From the NCBI GenBank assembly GCA_937872515.1, contig CALMSX010000058.1, forward strand, positions 1 through 54,311: a stretch of DNA of 54,311 nucleotides, in the 5' to 3' direction. The first letter of the stretch is position 1, and every line of letters starts with the position of its first letter. Below are positions 1-8,881 of this stretch, one piece after another. This stretch comes from an uncultured Bacteroidota bacterium (lineage in GTDB: Bacteria > Bacteroidota > Bacteroidia > Chitinophagales > Saprospiraceae). The position numbers and the translations under genes were made by a program. The notes under the pieces are model-generated. The model was not told where the DNA came from, did not search any database, and saw only the letters and a list, made by a program, of their open reading frames with translations.

Positions 1-198
1 CAGGAGGCTTATGACATCCAACCCAATTACGACAACCTTTATTTTTATACCAGAACCCTACTTGATGCCGGAGAAGTTGACAAAGCTTTAAAAGTGTCAA
101 CAGAAGCCTTGGAAGAAGCGAAAAAGAAACAAGGACAGGAAGCGATTCAAATTGAAGGACTGGTCAAATTTATCCAATCCAAAAAGGACAATGGCTAG
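1..198 (+). CDS. C-terminal end of a TPR-like protein (5' partial)
   Basis: An open frame runs from the first base to a TAG at 196-198 and gives 65 residues. They look like one and a half helical repeats of the tetratricopeptide type: a helix containing LYFYTRTLLDAGEVDKAL, then a Lys/Glu-rich helix. The N-terminus lies outside the window, so the full protein cannot be named. Its stop codon shares the bases CTAG with the stop of galM, read on the other strand, so the two genes converge with no spacer. The TPR reading is by pattern only; any helical-repeat protein could fit. Confidence 0.6.
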   Translation, partial: QEAYDIQPNYDNLYFYTRTLLDAGEVDKALKVSTEALEEAKKKQGQEAIQIEGLVKFIQSKKDNG

Positions 199-1190
199 GC
201 CATAATTGAAGTAAAGCGGTATTCAATAATGTCGGTTCTCTCTTCTCCTGCCTTGATGACAGCCGAAGGAAAATGTGGGTGATTGGGAGCATCAGGGTAA
301 TATTGTGCCTCCAGACACACTCCATCGAAGGCTGTATATCCCCCTGCTTTTTTTACCCCCTCTATGCCGGGATGCAGTCCGTTTCCGGTATAAACCTGGA
401 GGCCGGGCAGGTTGGAATGCACAGTCATAGCCAGTTGTTCGCCTACTAACTTTGCTACCTGTTGCACGTTCCCTTGGGTATTTACAACATAACAATGATC
501 CAGGGTGATTCCCTCTGCATACAATTCTGCCATTAGCCTTCCTTCTCGCAAATCATACCCTGAGTTTTCTACACTTAGGGTGCGGCCCGAAGGAATCAAA
601 TCACCATCCACTTCCAGATAAGACATTGCACCAATGTTTAATTGATGGCCGCCGGTACCTTTTCCACCCAGGTTGAAATAGCCATGAAAAGTAAGATTAA
701 CCGGACAATCCTGATCGCAACTTGAAACATATCTTATGTGCAGCACATTGTCTGGTGTGAGTTTATATATCAACTTAACATCTAGCCTTCCGGGATAACC
801 ACCCTCTCCCTCTTCACTGACCAAACCCAGAGTAATTTCATTATTTGACTGTTCAACCAGCTGCCACAGTTTTTTATCAAATCCCGTAGGGCCGCTGTGA
901 AGACAATGTTTTTGACCTCCGGTATCTAAGTGATAGGTTATTTGATTGAGCTCAAAACATCCATTTTTAATCCGGTTGGCATACCGGCCCACTGCACAAT
1001 TAAAATAGGGATTGTCTGGCTGTAAATAAGATGTAGGGAGCCTGTATCCCAACAACACATCATACAAATTTCCCAAAGTGTCGGGTACCCACAAAGACAT
1101 GATGGTAGCTCCATAGTTGAGGATCTCCGCCTTCATGCCGGCATCGTTTTGGATGGTGTAAATCTTCAGCTTTTCCTCCATATCAGACAT
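195..1190 (-). CDS. galM: Galactose mutarotase (aldose 1-epimerase)
   Basis: This enzyme interconverts the alpha and beta anomers of galactose or glucose in the cytoplasm and feeds sugar catabolism. The 331 residues carry the family blocks in order: NPYFNCAVGRYANRI at 60-74, LHSG with His98, NLTFHGYFNL with His169, a DHCYV block at 231 and the C-terminal CLEAQYYPD block with the catalytic-type Glu294. The usual NHSYF block reads FHGYF here, but the histidine is kept. The first ATG directly follows a run of seven T and the first U-tract of an upstream terminator. ATG at 1181 (MEEKLK) is therefore an equally possible start. There is no signal peptide. Confidence 0.93.
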   Translation of the reverse strand: MSDMEEKLKIYTIQNDAGMKAEILNYGATIMSLWVPDTLGNLYDVLLGYRLPTSYLQPDNPYFNCAVGRYANRIKNGCFELNQITYHLDTGGQKHCLHSGPTGFDKKLWQLVEQSNNEITLGLVSEEGEGGYPGRLDVKLIYKLTPDNVLHIRYVSSCDQDCPVNLTFHGYFNLGGKGTGGHQLNIGAMSYLEVDGDLIPSGRTLSVENSGYDLREGRLMAELYAEGITLDHCYVVNTQGNVQQVAKLVGEQLAMTVHSNLPGLQVYTGNGLHPGIEGVKKAGGYTAFDGVCLEAQYYPDAPNHPHFPSAVIKAGEERTDIIEYRFTSIMA

Positions 1191-1220
1191 AAAAAAAGCA
1201 GGATGTAGACACCCTGCTTT
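1191..1220 (-). terminator. Rho-independent terminator after the thioredoxin gene
   Basis: An 8-bp stem (AAAGCAGG at 1195-1202 with CCTGCTTT at 1213-1220) encloses a 10-base loop. On the minus strand it is followed by a run of T that ends just before the galM ATG. It closes the upstream thioredoxin transcript and separates it from galM. Confidence 0.75.
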
Positions 1221-1242
1221 GCTTTTTAGTAATGGTGATTAC

Positions 1243-1767
1243 TTATTTTTTTCTACTTACCAGCATTTGGTCAACGCCTTGTGTAAACTCAGTTACAGAA
1301 GGTGAGTATCCGGTTTTACCCAATGCACCAACGCTATAATTGTTGTCTTTTTCGTTTTTGTCAAGGTCAAACACCCAAACTGTTGGGTAGCCTGAAACCT
1401 GAAATGCTTGTTGCAAGCTGGCATTTTGTTGTCTGATGTGCTCAGGAATGGTTTTCCTTCTTGGAAAATCAAGCTCCAACAAAACCACATTTTTATCTGC
1501 CCAGGTCTTGAACTCTGGTTGAGAAAAAACGCTCGCTGTTAATTTTTTGCACCAGCCGCACCAATCGCTTCCTGTGAAGTTGGCCATGATGGGTTTTCCT
1601 GTTTTTTTTGAGAGCGCATAAGCCTCATCCAAATTGGTCAACCATCCTGGATTTTCTGCTGTATAAACATCTGTGCTTACAGGATTTACACCTGTAGATT
1701 GGGCATTGGCCTGTGTTGTCAATAGGCTTGCCGCAAATAATAAAAAGGTGAATACGATTCTTGACAT
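1243..1767 (-). CDS. Secreted thioredoxin-family protein
   Basis: Residues 1-22 form a signal peptide ending ANA-Q, so the protein is exported. The following domain has the redox motif WCGWC (Cys70 and Cys73) in the setting FTGSDWCGWCKKL, typical of the Thioredoxin_7/DUF255-like periplasmic thioredoxins of Bacteroidota, and a cis-Pro region SGYPTVWVFD near residue 127. At 174 residues it has the normal length. It probably reduces or isomerises disulfides in exported proteins; the partner is unknown. It is a single-gene unit with a -7 box upstream and a terminator downstream. Confidence 0.88.
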   Translation of the reverse strand: MSRIVFTFLLFAASLLTTQANAQSTGVNPVSTDVYTAENPGWLTNLDEAYALSKKTGKPIMANFTGSDWCGWCKKLTASVFSQPEFKTWADKNVVLLELDFPRRKTIPEHIRQQNASLQQAFQVSGYPTVWVFDLDKNEKDNNYSVGALGKTGYSPSVTEFTQGVDQMLVSRKK

Positions 1768-1812
1768 TTCAATGATTATAAATGATGATTTTTATAAGAC
1801 GCCATAAAAGTA

Positions 1813-1820
1813 CAAAGTTA
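1813..1820 (-). promoter_or_regulatory. Bacteroidota -7 box upstream of the thioredoxin gene
   Basis: On the minus strand the sequence TAACTTTG matches TAnnTTTG exactly and lies 46 bases upstream of the ATG at 1767. No TTG sits at the expected 19-21 base spacing, so only the -7 element is supported. Confidence 0.45.
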
Positions 1821-1894
1821 ACAGCTTTGAACAAAAAAGTGTGATGGATAAGAAAACATTAACAAAAAGGGGGGCTTATATATTAGTAATTTTT

Positions 1895-2854
1895 CTATAC
1901 GTTGGCACTTCCCACCGCTGCCCGTCGCAATCTGTCGTTCATTGCCCGCCCCAGACCCTGCTCCGGCAACCACTCTGCCAATATTATGTCCACCGGTAGT
2001 TCGTCGCATTCTCTTAATACTCCAAACAACTTTTGTGCCGCCTCTTTCAAATCCCCACCCTGTGACAATACTTTGATAAAATCGGCCTCCAGCCCTTCTG
2101 GTTCTCTGAAACTGATGATCGCTGTCTTTTTGCCCTTGTTTAAAGTTACCAGCTCAGCTAACTTGCCCAACACCAGGGGCTTGCCGGGAGCGTAATGTGC
2201 CGACAACATGCCCGGGGCTTCCGGCGAAGAGGAAGAATGTTCCCTAACGGTTACTTCTCCGGCTTCATGCTCGATGTCTTCTATGGCCAGTCCTCCTTTG
2301 CGGTAAATGATCAGCTTATCGTTTTCAATACCCGCAATGGTGCTTTCCAGACCCACCTTACAGGGTCCTCCATCCAGGATGTAGGCTATTTTTTCTCCCA
2401 GTTGTTGTGCTACGTGAAAGGCGGTGGTAGGGCTAATGTATCCAAATGGGTTGGCGCTGGGTGCTGCCAGAGGAAATTCGAGCTGGCTCAACAATTCATG
2501 GGTCAGGGGGTGGTCGGGTACCCTGATGGCTACCCTGTCGCTACCCGCCGTAACGATGTCGGGAATGATGTCTTTTTTAGGCAAGAGCAGGGTCATAGGG
2601 CCCGGCATAAATTTTTGTGCCAGGTGCCAAAGCCGGTCGTCCAGTTCTTTGACATATTTTGAAATTTCATCAATGCCTGCCACGTGGACAATCAATGGGT
2701 TGAAGCTTGGCCTGCCCTTGGTTTCAAAAATAGAAGCCACCGCGCTGCCGTCAAGTGCATTTCCTGCCAGGCCATAAACCGTTTCTGTGGGTATGGCCAC
2801 CAATTTTCCCCGCCTTAGGAAAGCTGCTGCCTGCCAAACATCATTGCCTATCAT
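1895..2854 (-). CDS. sua5: L-threonylcarbamoyladenylate synthase, Sua5 type
   Basis: The enzyme makes threonylcarbamoyl-AMP from threonine, bicarbonate and ATP, the first step of the t6A37 tRNA modification. The YrdC-like fold is clear: PTETVYGLAG at 22-31, KGRPSFNPLIVHV near 46-58, AIRVPDH and the APSANPFG block. A linker and a C-terminal Sua5 domain with APGMLSAHYAPGKP follow, so this is the long two-domain form (319 residues) rather than TsaC. The start at 2854 gives the standard N-terminus. The Sua5 domain closes over the active site in known structures. Confidence 0.94.
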   Translation of the reverse strand: MIGNDVWQAAAFLRRGKLVAIPTETVYGLAGNALDGSAVASIFETKGRPSFNPLIVHVAGIDEISKYVKELDDRLWHLAQKFMPGPMTLLLPKKDIIPDIVTAGSDRVAIRVPDHPLTHELLSQLEFPLAAPSANPFGYISPTTAFHVAQQLGEKIAYILDGGPCKVGLESTIAGIENDKLIIYRKGGLAIEDIEHEAGEVTVREHSSSSPEAPGMLSAHYAPGKPLVLGKLAELVTLNKGKKTAIISFREPEGLEADFIKVLSQGGDLKEAAQKLFGVLRECDELPVDIILAEWLPEQGLGRAMNDRLRRAAVGSANV

Positions 2855-2974
2855 GCAACAAAATTAGTATTTTCTTTGCTTTGGCTAAAAAATAAAATAT
2901 CTTATATGAAAATCACAAATATTCAACATTTATTAACAGTTATTACAGCATAATTTAAACAATTCAGAATAAAA

Positions 2975-3009
2975 TTTGGTCGACTTGTCAGTTGTATTGA
3001 GTACTTTTG
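2975..3009 (+). promoter_or_regulatory. Promoter of the PGI/PMI gene
   Basis: TACTTTTG at 3002-3009 matches the Bacteroidota -7 consensus TAnnTTTG. A TTTG at 2975-2978 is 23 bases upstream, slightly longer than the usual 19-21. Transcription would begin about 25 bases before the ATG at 3041. Confidence 0.5.
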
Positions 3010-3040
3010 CATATTATTTGTTTCAAAACTTTTCTTTATC

Positions 3041-4033
3041 ATGATGGATCAATTGATCGAACGTTTCCCCGCCCAGCTGACAGAAGCACTGGAAATTGGA
3101 GAAAATGCCACTATCAAGGCGCATACTCAGGAAATCAATAAAGTGTATGTGGCAGGAATGGGCGGCTCAGGCATCGGCGCCAACTTTGTAGCTGAATTTA
3201 TCGTAGGAGAATGTAAGCTCCCATATATCATAGGCAAGGGATACGACAGTCCGGCCTTCGTTGATAAAAACACCTTGTACATTGCCTCTTCTTACTCTGG
3301 CAATACAGAAGAAACCCTCTCTGCACTAGCCCAGGTGGCTGACTCAGGAGCAAAAATAGTTTGTATCTCCGGCGGCGGTAAGCTGATTGCTTTGGCCAAA
3401 GAAAGAGGTTATGATTACATCCAGATGCCGGGCGACTGGCCATCTCCGCGCGCTTGTCTGGGATATTCCCTGGTACAACAACTGTATGTGCTGTACAAGC
3501 TCAACATCATCGGACGCACAACCATCGATCAAATCAAATCTTCCATTGATCTGATCAAATACGATCAGGACGAAATCAAAAACAAGGCTGAAAAGATTGC
3601 TGCCCTGATCAAAGGAAAAATACCGGTGATTTATACTTCCGACAGGATGGAAGCGGTGGCTGTGAGGTTTAGACAGCAAATCAATGAAAATTCAAAGTTC
3701 CTGGCCTGGCACCATGTCATTCCGGAAATGAACCACAACGAACTGGTGGGATGGAAGGATGTTTACGAAAACATTGCCGTGATTTACTTCCGCAACAAAG
3801 ACGATTTCAGAAGAAATGCAGTAAGAATGGACATCAACAAAGAGGTGATCTCCAAATACTGTGACTCTATCATTGAAATCTATTCCAAAGGACAAAGTCT
3901 GGTCGAAAAGTCAATGTACTTTGTACACCTGGGCGACTGGGTAAGCTGGTATCTTGCAGAACTGAGGGGTGTAGATGCCCTGGAAGTCAACGTCATCGAC
4001 CACTTGAAGGGAGAATTGGCCAAACTCGGCTAA
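3041..4033 (+). CDS. Bifunctional phosphoglucose/phosphomannose isomerase
   Basis: A cytoplasmic SIS-domain isomerase that interconverts glucose-6-P, fructose-6-P and mannose-6-P. It shows the sugar-phosphate loop AGMGGSGIGANF at 38-49, a second SIS signature SSYSGNTEETLSAL at 83-96 and, in the bact-PGI_C half, the MNHNELVGW block at 230-238 with a candidate catalytic Glu234. A C-terminal histidine helix (IDHLK) follows. The 330 residues match the archaeal/Bacteroidota family. ATG at 3044 is an alternative start one codon in. Mannose-6-P from this enzyme could feed the glycan genes in this window, which is inference. Confidence 0.92.
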   Translation: MMDQLIERFPAQLTEALEIGENATIKAHTQEINKVYVAGMGGSGIGANFVAEFIVGECKLPYIIGKGYDSPAFVDKNTLYIASSYSGNTEETLSALAQVADSGAKIVCISGGGKLIALAKERGYDYIQMPGDWPSPRACLGYSLVQQLYVLYKLNIIGRTTIDQIKSSIDLIKYDQDEIKNKAEKIAALIKGKIPVIYTSDRMEAVAVRFRQQINENSKFLAWHHVIPEMNHNELVGWKDVYENIAVIYFRNKDDFRRNAVRMDINKEVISKYCDSIIEIYSKGQSLVEKSMYFVHLGDWVSWYLAELRGVDALEVNVIDHLKGELAKLG

Positions 4034-4090
4034 ATATAAGTCCTTACCTTTTTCTGTCTGTCTTTTATAGGGGTGCGCCCGTCTAAATGA

Positions 4091-4122
4091 TTGGCGCGGT
4101 GGCTATAAATGTTGTAAATTTG
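4091..4122 (+). promoter_or_regulatory. Promoter before the small membrane protein and mutL
   Basis: TAAATTTG at 4115-4122 is an exact TAnnTTTG box and TTG at 4091-4093 lies 21 bases upstream. The box is inside the longest reading frame of the next gene, which argues that translation begins downstream at 4138. Confidence 0.6.
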
Positions 4123-4137
4123 CCGGAAATTAATTCC

Positions 4138-4455
4138 ATGGCATTGTTTGGATTTGGTCATCGGCCCAAGCCAATGGGCTTTGACTACACACCCCTATAT
4201 TACGATCCGGAGAAAGAAAAACTGGATGCCAAGTTTGGTGCTGCCAGGAGCGGCGGAATAGAAGGTATGAAATCCCGGATTAAATCCGGCCTTCGTTCCA
4301 AATCTGCAGGCTCCAGACCCGGCTACCGGACCCAGGCCCGCCAATCCAATATCAGGGTTGTAGTGATCCTGGCCCTGCTTTTAGTCGTTTTTTATTTCTT
4401 TCTGCGCTCCAATGCCTTTATCGGATTTTTAGAAGCCATGAGCGGCACCAAATAA
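4138..4455 (+). CDS. Small membrane protein upstream of mutL, function unknown
   Basis: The protein of 105 residues starts MALFGFGHRPKPMGFDYTP. Its N-terminal half is soluble, rich in Lys, Arg and Gly, and has a tyrosine-rich motif (YTPLYYDPEKE). One transmembrane helix (VVVILALLLVVFYFFL) lies near residues 74-90. Similar proteins appear to sit before mutL in other Bacteroidota; I do not know a function. An upstream ATG at 4087 would add 17 residues but overlaps the predicted promoter, so 4138 is preferred. The gene ends 16 bases before mutL, so co-transcription is likely. Confidence 0.75.
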   Translation: MALFGFGHRPKPMGFDYTPLYYDPEKEKLDAKFGAARSGGIEGMKSRIKSGLRSKSAGSRPGYRTQARQSNIRVVVILALLLVVFYFFLRSNAFIGFLEAMSGTK

Positions 4456-4471
4456 ACCCAAAACCACCCCT

Positions 4472-6256
4472 ATGGCTGACATTATTCGGCTCCTTCCTGA
4501 TCATATTGCCAACCAAATCGCTGCAGGTGAAGTCATCCAGCGACCCGCTTCGGTTGTCAAAGAACTCATGGAAAATGCCATCGATGCCGCATCCACAGAA
4601 ATCAAGATAGTACTCAAGGATTCCGGCAAAACCCTGATCCAGGTCATCGACAACGGTTGTGGTATGACGGAGTCAGATGCCCGTATGTGTTTTGAGAGAC
4701 ATGCTACCTCAAAAATCAGAAACACAGACGATCTGTTTCATATCCGAACCAAGGGATTCAGAGGAGAAGCCCTTGCCTCCATTGCAGCCATTGCCCATGT
4801 AGAAATGACAACACGGACCTCAGATGCAGAATTGGGAACCCACATCATTATCCATGGGTCAAAACTCAATAAACAGGAATTTGTACAGTCGCCAAGGGGT
4901 ACCAATTTTGCGATCAAAAATTTATTTTACAATGTACCTGCCCGGCGGAAATTTCTAAAATCCGATCCCGTAGAGCTCAGGCACTTGCTCGAAGAAATTC
5001 ACCGCGTTGCCCTTGCCCATCCGGACGTCCTTTTTCAGGTGTACCACAATGGCAATGAACTATACCACCTGCCTGCAGGCAACCTCAAACAACGCATTGT
5101 CTCTATATTTGGAAAGGCCTGGAATGAAAAATTAATTCCCGTTCATGAAGCCTCAGATACCATTGGCATCGAAGGCTTTATTCTCAAAGCCGATGCCGCC
5201 AAAAGAAACCCGGGCGATCAATATATTTTTGTCAACAAAAGATACATCAAGAGCAACTACCTCAACCATGCCGTACGTATGGGTTTCGAACAGCTGCTGC
5301 CGGCAGATCAATATCCCGGTTATTTTATCTTTCTCGAACTCGATCCTTCCACCATTGATATCAACGTCCACCCTACCAAGACCGAAATTAAGTTTGACGA
5401 AGAAAAGCTGATATACAACTACGTCAGGGTATGTGTAAAACACGCCCTGGGGAAATTTTTAGTGGCTCCAACCCTGGATTTTGAATTGGATACCAATTCG
5501 CTCCACAAAGCAGACCACCGGGTTGAAAGCGAAAGACTGTACAGTGGCCCTAAATTAGAAACAGTAAATCTTTCTCATTGGCAGGAAATTTACAAGGGCA
5601 TGGAAAAACCGGCGGAGATGCAGGTTGAGAGCCAGCAAATGACCATCGAAAGCGGCATGGGAGAGACCCAACAGGCCGGCTTTGTGCACTTTGCCGGTAA
5701 AGATCCATACCAGCTGCACAGTGCCTACATTCTCTGTCACATGAAAAATGGCTTTATCCTGGTTGACCAGCAATATGCCCATGAAAGGATCTTGTATGAA
5801 GAAAACCTCAGGTCGCTGCAAGGAAACAAAAGAGCCGTGCAAAGAGAGTTGTTTGCCATGAATGTAGAGTTTGATGCGGCTACTGCCACCCTGGTTTTAT
5901 CACTCATCCCCAAGCTCACAGACCTGGGCTTTGAAATTGGTGAGTTTGGCAAAAACACCTTTGTGGTGCATGGACTTCCAGCAGGACTCGAAAGCGGTAC
6001 CAATGCGGTTGAACTTCTCAAGGCGACCGTGGTTAATTATATGGAAAATATGGAATTTCAATTGGGCACTGATATCAACATGGCCCGATCATTGGCAAAA
6101 AGTGCCTGTATGAAGAGGGGAAAAGTACTTTCGATCACAGAAATGAAAGGCCTGGTTGACAAACTTTTTGCCTGCGAAACACCATTCACCAGCCCGTCAG
6201 GACACAAAACCTTTGTCCATTACGATCTGGATGACATTAAAAAACAATTTAAATAG
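4472..6256 (+). CDS. mutL: DNA mismatch repair protein MutL
   Basis: MutL couples MutS mismatch recognition to strand removal. The GHKL ATPase N-terminus is intact: IAAGEVIQRPASVVKELMENAIDA (16-39), DNGCGM near 60 and RGEALASI near 98. A variable linker (about 325-410) leads to the dimerisation domain. The endonuclease signature DQHAx2Ex4E is changed to DQQYAHERILYE at 432-443, so His and Ala are lost while both Glu are kept. The C-terminal CPHGRP block reads SPSGHKT. Strand nicking may therefore be absent or altered. The length (594) is normal. The gene is followed by two rhomboid genes, an order seen in other Bacteroidota. Confidence 0.95.
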   Translation: MADIIRLLPDHIANQIAAGEVIQRPASVVKELMENAIDAASTEIKIVLKDSGKTLIQVIDNGCGMTESDARMCFERHATSKIRNTDDLFHIRTKGFRGEALASIAAIAHVEMTTRTSDAELGTHIIIHGSKLNKQEFVQSPRGTNFAIKNLFYNVPARRKFLKSDPVELRHLLEEIHRVALAHPDVLFQVYHNGNELYHLPAGNLKQRIVSIFGKAWNEKLIPVHEASDTIGIEGFILKADAAKRNPGDQYIFVNKRYIKSNYLNHAVRMGFEQLLPADQYPGYFIFLELDPSTIDINVHPTKTEIKFDEEKLIYNYVRVCVKHALGKFLVAPTLDFELDTNSLHKADHRVESERLYSGPKLETVNLSHWQEIYKGMEKPAEMQVESQQMTIESGMGETQQAGFVHFAGKDPYQLHSAYILCHMKNGFILVDQQYAHERILYEENLRSLQGNKRAVQRELFAMNVEFDAATATLVLSLIPKLTDLGFEIGEFGKNTFVVHGLPAGLESGTNAVELLKATVVNYMENMEFQLGTDINMARSLAKSACMKRGKVLSITEMKGLVDKLFACETPFTSPSGHKTFVHYDLDDIKKQFK

Positions 6257-6261
6257 CACCT

Positions 6262-6849
6262 ATGATTCCGCTTACGGATGTGGTAAAAAACCTGCTGATC
6301 ATCAATGTCCTGGTATACGTTACCCTCAATTTTTTATTACCTCAGTTTGAACTGCAGCCCTATTTTTCTCTTTACCCTTTTGAAAGTGAGATGTTCAGAC
6401 CCATACAGGTAGTAACCAGCATGTTTAACCACGATCCGCGCAGCTTCAGCCACCTGCTATTTAACATGATGGGACTTTATTTTATTGGCCCAATTGTAGA
6501 GCATACCCTCGGTCCCAAAAGATTTCTTTTTCTGTATCTTTCATCCGGCTTACTGAGCAGCCTGTTTCACTTGTTTTTTGCCAATGGAATAGCGGTTGGA
6601 GCATCCGGTGCCATTTATGGAGTATTATTATCACTGGCGCTGATGTACCCCAATTTAAAAATGATGATCTTTCCCATTCCGTTTGAAATAAAAGCCATTG
6701 TTTTGGTCGGTATTTTTATTGCTTATGACCTTATCTCCGGCCTCAACCAGTTTTCAACCGGCATCGCTCACTTTGCCCACCTGGGTGGAGCTGCCATGGG
6801 AGGATTTTTAACCTATTATTGGGGCATGAGTACTTTTGGCCGCCGATAA
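6262..6849 (+). CDS. Rhomboid intramembrane serine protease, first copy
   Basis: This 195-residue membrane protein has the minimal six-helix rhomboid core. The nucleophile motif GASG places Ser115, and HFAHLGG places the base at His173. The oxyanion-side motif NHDPRSFSHLLFNMMGLY lies at 56-73. It starts 5 bases after mutL, so it is probably in the same transcript. Substrates of bacterial rhomboids are mostly unknown, and nothing here identifies one. Confidence 0.92.
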   Translation: MIPLTDVVKNLLIINVLVYVTLNFLLPQFELQPYFSLYPFESEMFRPIQVVTSMFNHDPRSFSHLLFNMMGLYFIGPIVEHTLGPKRFLFLYLSSGLLSSLFHLFFANGIAVGASGAIYGVLLSLALMYPNLKMMIFPIPFEIKAIVLVGIFIAYDLISGLNQFSTGIAHFAHLGGAAMGGFLTYYWGMSTFGRR

Positions 6850-6926
6850 ATAATATTAAAATTGTCACAAAGTGTAGAATGACTACCCTGATAATTTATT
6901 CTATCTTCGTTTTAAAGTAAAAGAGA

Positions 6927-7832
6927 ATGTTTCGCTCCATCGTAGATGACATAAAACTCAATTTCAATACCGGCAATATGGTGACCAAACTCATCATTGT
7001 CAATGTAGGAGTTTTTGTCATAACAGCTCTGCTATTTGCTTTTTCAAAACTGTACCCCTTTGATGACTGGATTTACAAATACCTGTGCCTCTCGGGTCAG
7101 CCTTATCATTTTCTGACAAGACCCTGGACCTTTATCACCCACCTTTTTGTACACGGTGGAATTTTTCATTTGTTGTGGAACATGGTCGGACTCAATCTTT
7201 TTGGCAGGATCACGGGCGACCTGCTGGGTGACAGAAGAATCCTCCCTCTTTACATTTTTGGGGGCCTGATTTCCGGCTTCATTTATCTGATTGCCGTTAA
7301 TTTTATTTTAAATACCCCCACCTCCTTCGCTTTGGGCGCTTCTGGTTCTATTATGGCCATTGCCATGACAGCAGGACTCATAGCCCCCGATTACATTGTT
7401 CGCCTCTTGCTCATAGGTGATGTAAAGATAAAATACATCGTTGCTGCCTTCATCTTTCTTGACCTTCTGGGCACCCAGGCAGATCAGAACACAGGAGGTC
7501 ATTTTGCGCATTTAGGTGGAGCACTTGCGGGTTTACTCTTTATCTTTTTGTATAAAAAAGGAACCGATGTTTTACTTCCTTTTGAAAAACTATTTGATCT
7601 TTCTTCCTATAGAAACCGACCCGCCAAACACGTTCAGCAACGAGCCAAGATGAAGGTAGAACACAGAAACCTGGAATCGAGAAGAAGCCCCTTCGCAGGA
7701 ATTCAATCCGAAGAAGAATTACCCTTTCAGGAGCAATTGGACAAGATCCTGGATAAAATAAAGGAAAAAGGATACGAAAAACTATCCGGCGAAGAGAAGG
7801 CTTTTTTGAAAAAAGCAAGTGAGAAAAAATGA
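6927..7832 (+). CDS. Rhomboid protease with cytosolic tail, second copy
   Basis: The six-helix rhomboid core has GASG with Ser139 and HFAHLGG with His195; HLFVHGGIFHLLWNMVGL lies at 72-89. Unlike the first copy it carries about 90 extra residues at the C-terminus, basic and then helical (ILDKIKEKGYEKLSGEEKAFLKK). This matches the DUF6576-type tail found on Bacteroidota rhomboids. A weak -7 box (TATCTTCG) lies upstream in the 77-base gap. The stop overlaps the ATG of the next gene by four bases, so translation of the two is probably coupled. Confidence 0.92.
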   Translation: MFRSIVDDIKLNFNTGNMVTKLIIVNVGVFVITALLFAFSKLYPFDDWIYKYLCLSGQPYHFLTRPWTFITHLFVHGGIFHLLWNMVGLNLFGRITGDLLGDRRILPLYIFGGLISGFIYLIAVNFILNTPTSFALGASGSIMAIAMTAGLIAPDYIVRLLLIGDVKIKYIVAAFIFLDLLGTQADQNTGGHFAHLGGALAGLLFIFLYKKGTDVLLPFEKLFDLSSYRNRPAKHVQQRAKMKVEHRNLESRRSPFAGIQSEEELPFQEQLDKILDKIKEKGYEKLSGEEKAFLKKASEKK

Positions 7833-8881
7833 GTCTGAAGGTAAAAATATTGCTTGTCTTAAATCTGCTCTTATGCGCAGCCATGGCAATGTCTTACCTG
7901 TCACCTACCATTGATCCCCAGGAACATTGGATCTTTTCTTTTTTTGGCCTCATGTACCCGATTTTTGTACTCCTCCAACTGGTATTCATGGCCATTTGGT
8001 TGTTTACTGACCTCAAAATGGCATTGATACCACTGGCTACTATTGCAGTGGGATATCAGAATCTAAGTCACTATTTTGCCTTTCACAACAAACCACCCAA
8101 CAAGGATCCTCACGATATATCTGTGGTTAGTTTCAACATCAGCAATGCCCTCGAGGCCTATGATCGCCAAACAGACAGGAAGGCAGAAAAGTTGGCTAAA
8201 ATGGAGGCCTTCCTCAAACGATTCGGAGATGAGGATGTCATATGTATGCAAGAAGTTGGGGCCTATGCCTCAGATCTGATCAAAAAAAATTTTAAACATT
8301 ACCAAATCCACAAATTCAGCAAGGGAGCGGTGATTTTGAGCAGGCATAAAATGATCAAAAAGGGGCAGATCGAATTTGGCACCCGCACCAATTCGTGTCT
8401 TTGGGCTGATGTGGTCATTGACACCGATACGCTGCGCATCTATAGCATCCACCTGCAAAGCAACCGCATTACCGATGTGACCAATGAAGTACTAAACACG
8501 GAAAGTTTTGACCAGGACAAGACCTGGGATGGAATCCTGAACATCGTTAAACGTTATCGCTACCACCACAAAGCCAGAAGTGTCCAGGCTAAAATTGTGA
8601 AAGAACACATCTCTCTCAGTCCTTATCCGGTTTTGGTTTGCGGAGATTTTAATGACGTGCCCATGTCGTACACCTACCACCACATGCAGGAAGGTCTGGT
8701 TGATGCTTATAAAACAAAAGGCAGTGGACTGGGCAGTACTTTTAATGGCAAAATTCCTTTTTTACGCATTGACTACATCCTCGCCCACCCATCTTTAAAG
8801 GTGAGTAAGTTTAATGTGATCCGGGAAAATTATTCTGATCATTTTCCAATAGCCGCACTTTATTCCTTGCCTAAAGTCTGA
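7829..8881 (+). CDS. Membrane-anchored endonuclease/exonuclease/phosphatase-family protein
   Basis: The first 85 residues hold about three transmembrane helices. The remaining domain has the EEP catalytic series: VVSFNISN, DVICMQEV (metal-binding Glu), the HLQSN segment, CGDFNDVP (Asp and Asn), RIDYILAH, and SDHFPI (catalytic Asp-His). The active site should face the periplasm if helix topology is as predicted. The family includes nucleases and lipid or sugar phosphatases, so the substrate is open. It overlaps the rhomboid gene by four bases and the convergent ligase-like gene by 22. Confidence 0.88.
   Translation: MSLKVKILLVLNLLLCAAMAMSYLSPTIDPQEHWIFSFFGLMYPIFVLLQLVFMAIWLFTDLKMALIPLATIAVGYQNLSHYFAFHNKPPNKDPHDISVVSFNISNALEAYDRQTDRKAEKLAKMEAFLKRFGDEDVICMQEVGAYASDLIKKNFKHYQIHKFSKGAVILSRHKMIKKGQIEFGTRTNSCLWADVVIDTDTLRIYSIHLQSNRITDVTNEVLNTESFDQDKTWDGILNIVKRYRYHHKARSVQAKIVKEHISLSPYPVLVCGDFNDVPMSYTYHHMQEGLVDAYKTKGSGLGSTFNGKIPFLRIDYILAHPSLKVSKFNVIRENYSDHFPIAALYSLPKV

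Noticed and set aside
2195..2777. Plus-strand frames of 117-155 residues across sua5
   Set aside because: Both are antisense to sua5, whose motifs are complete; neither resembles a protein family.
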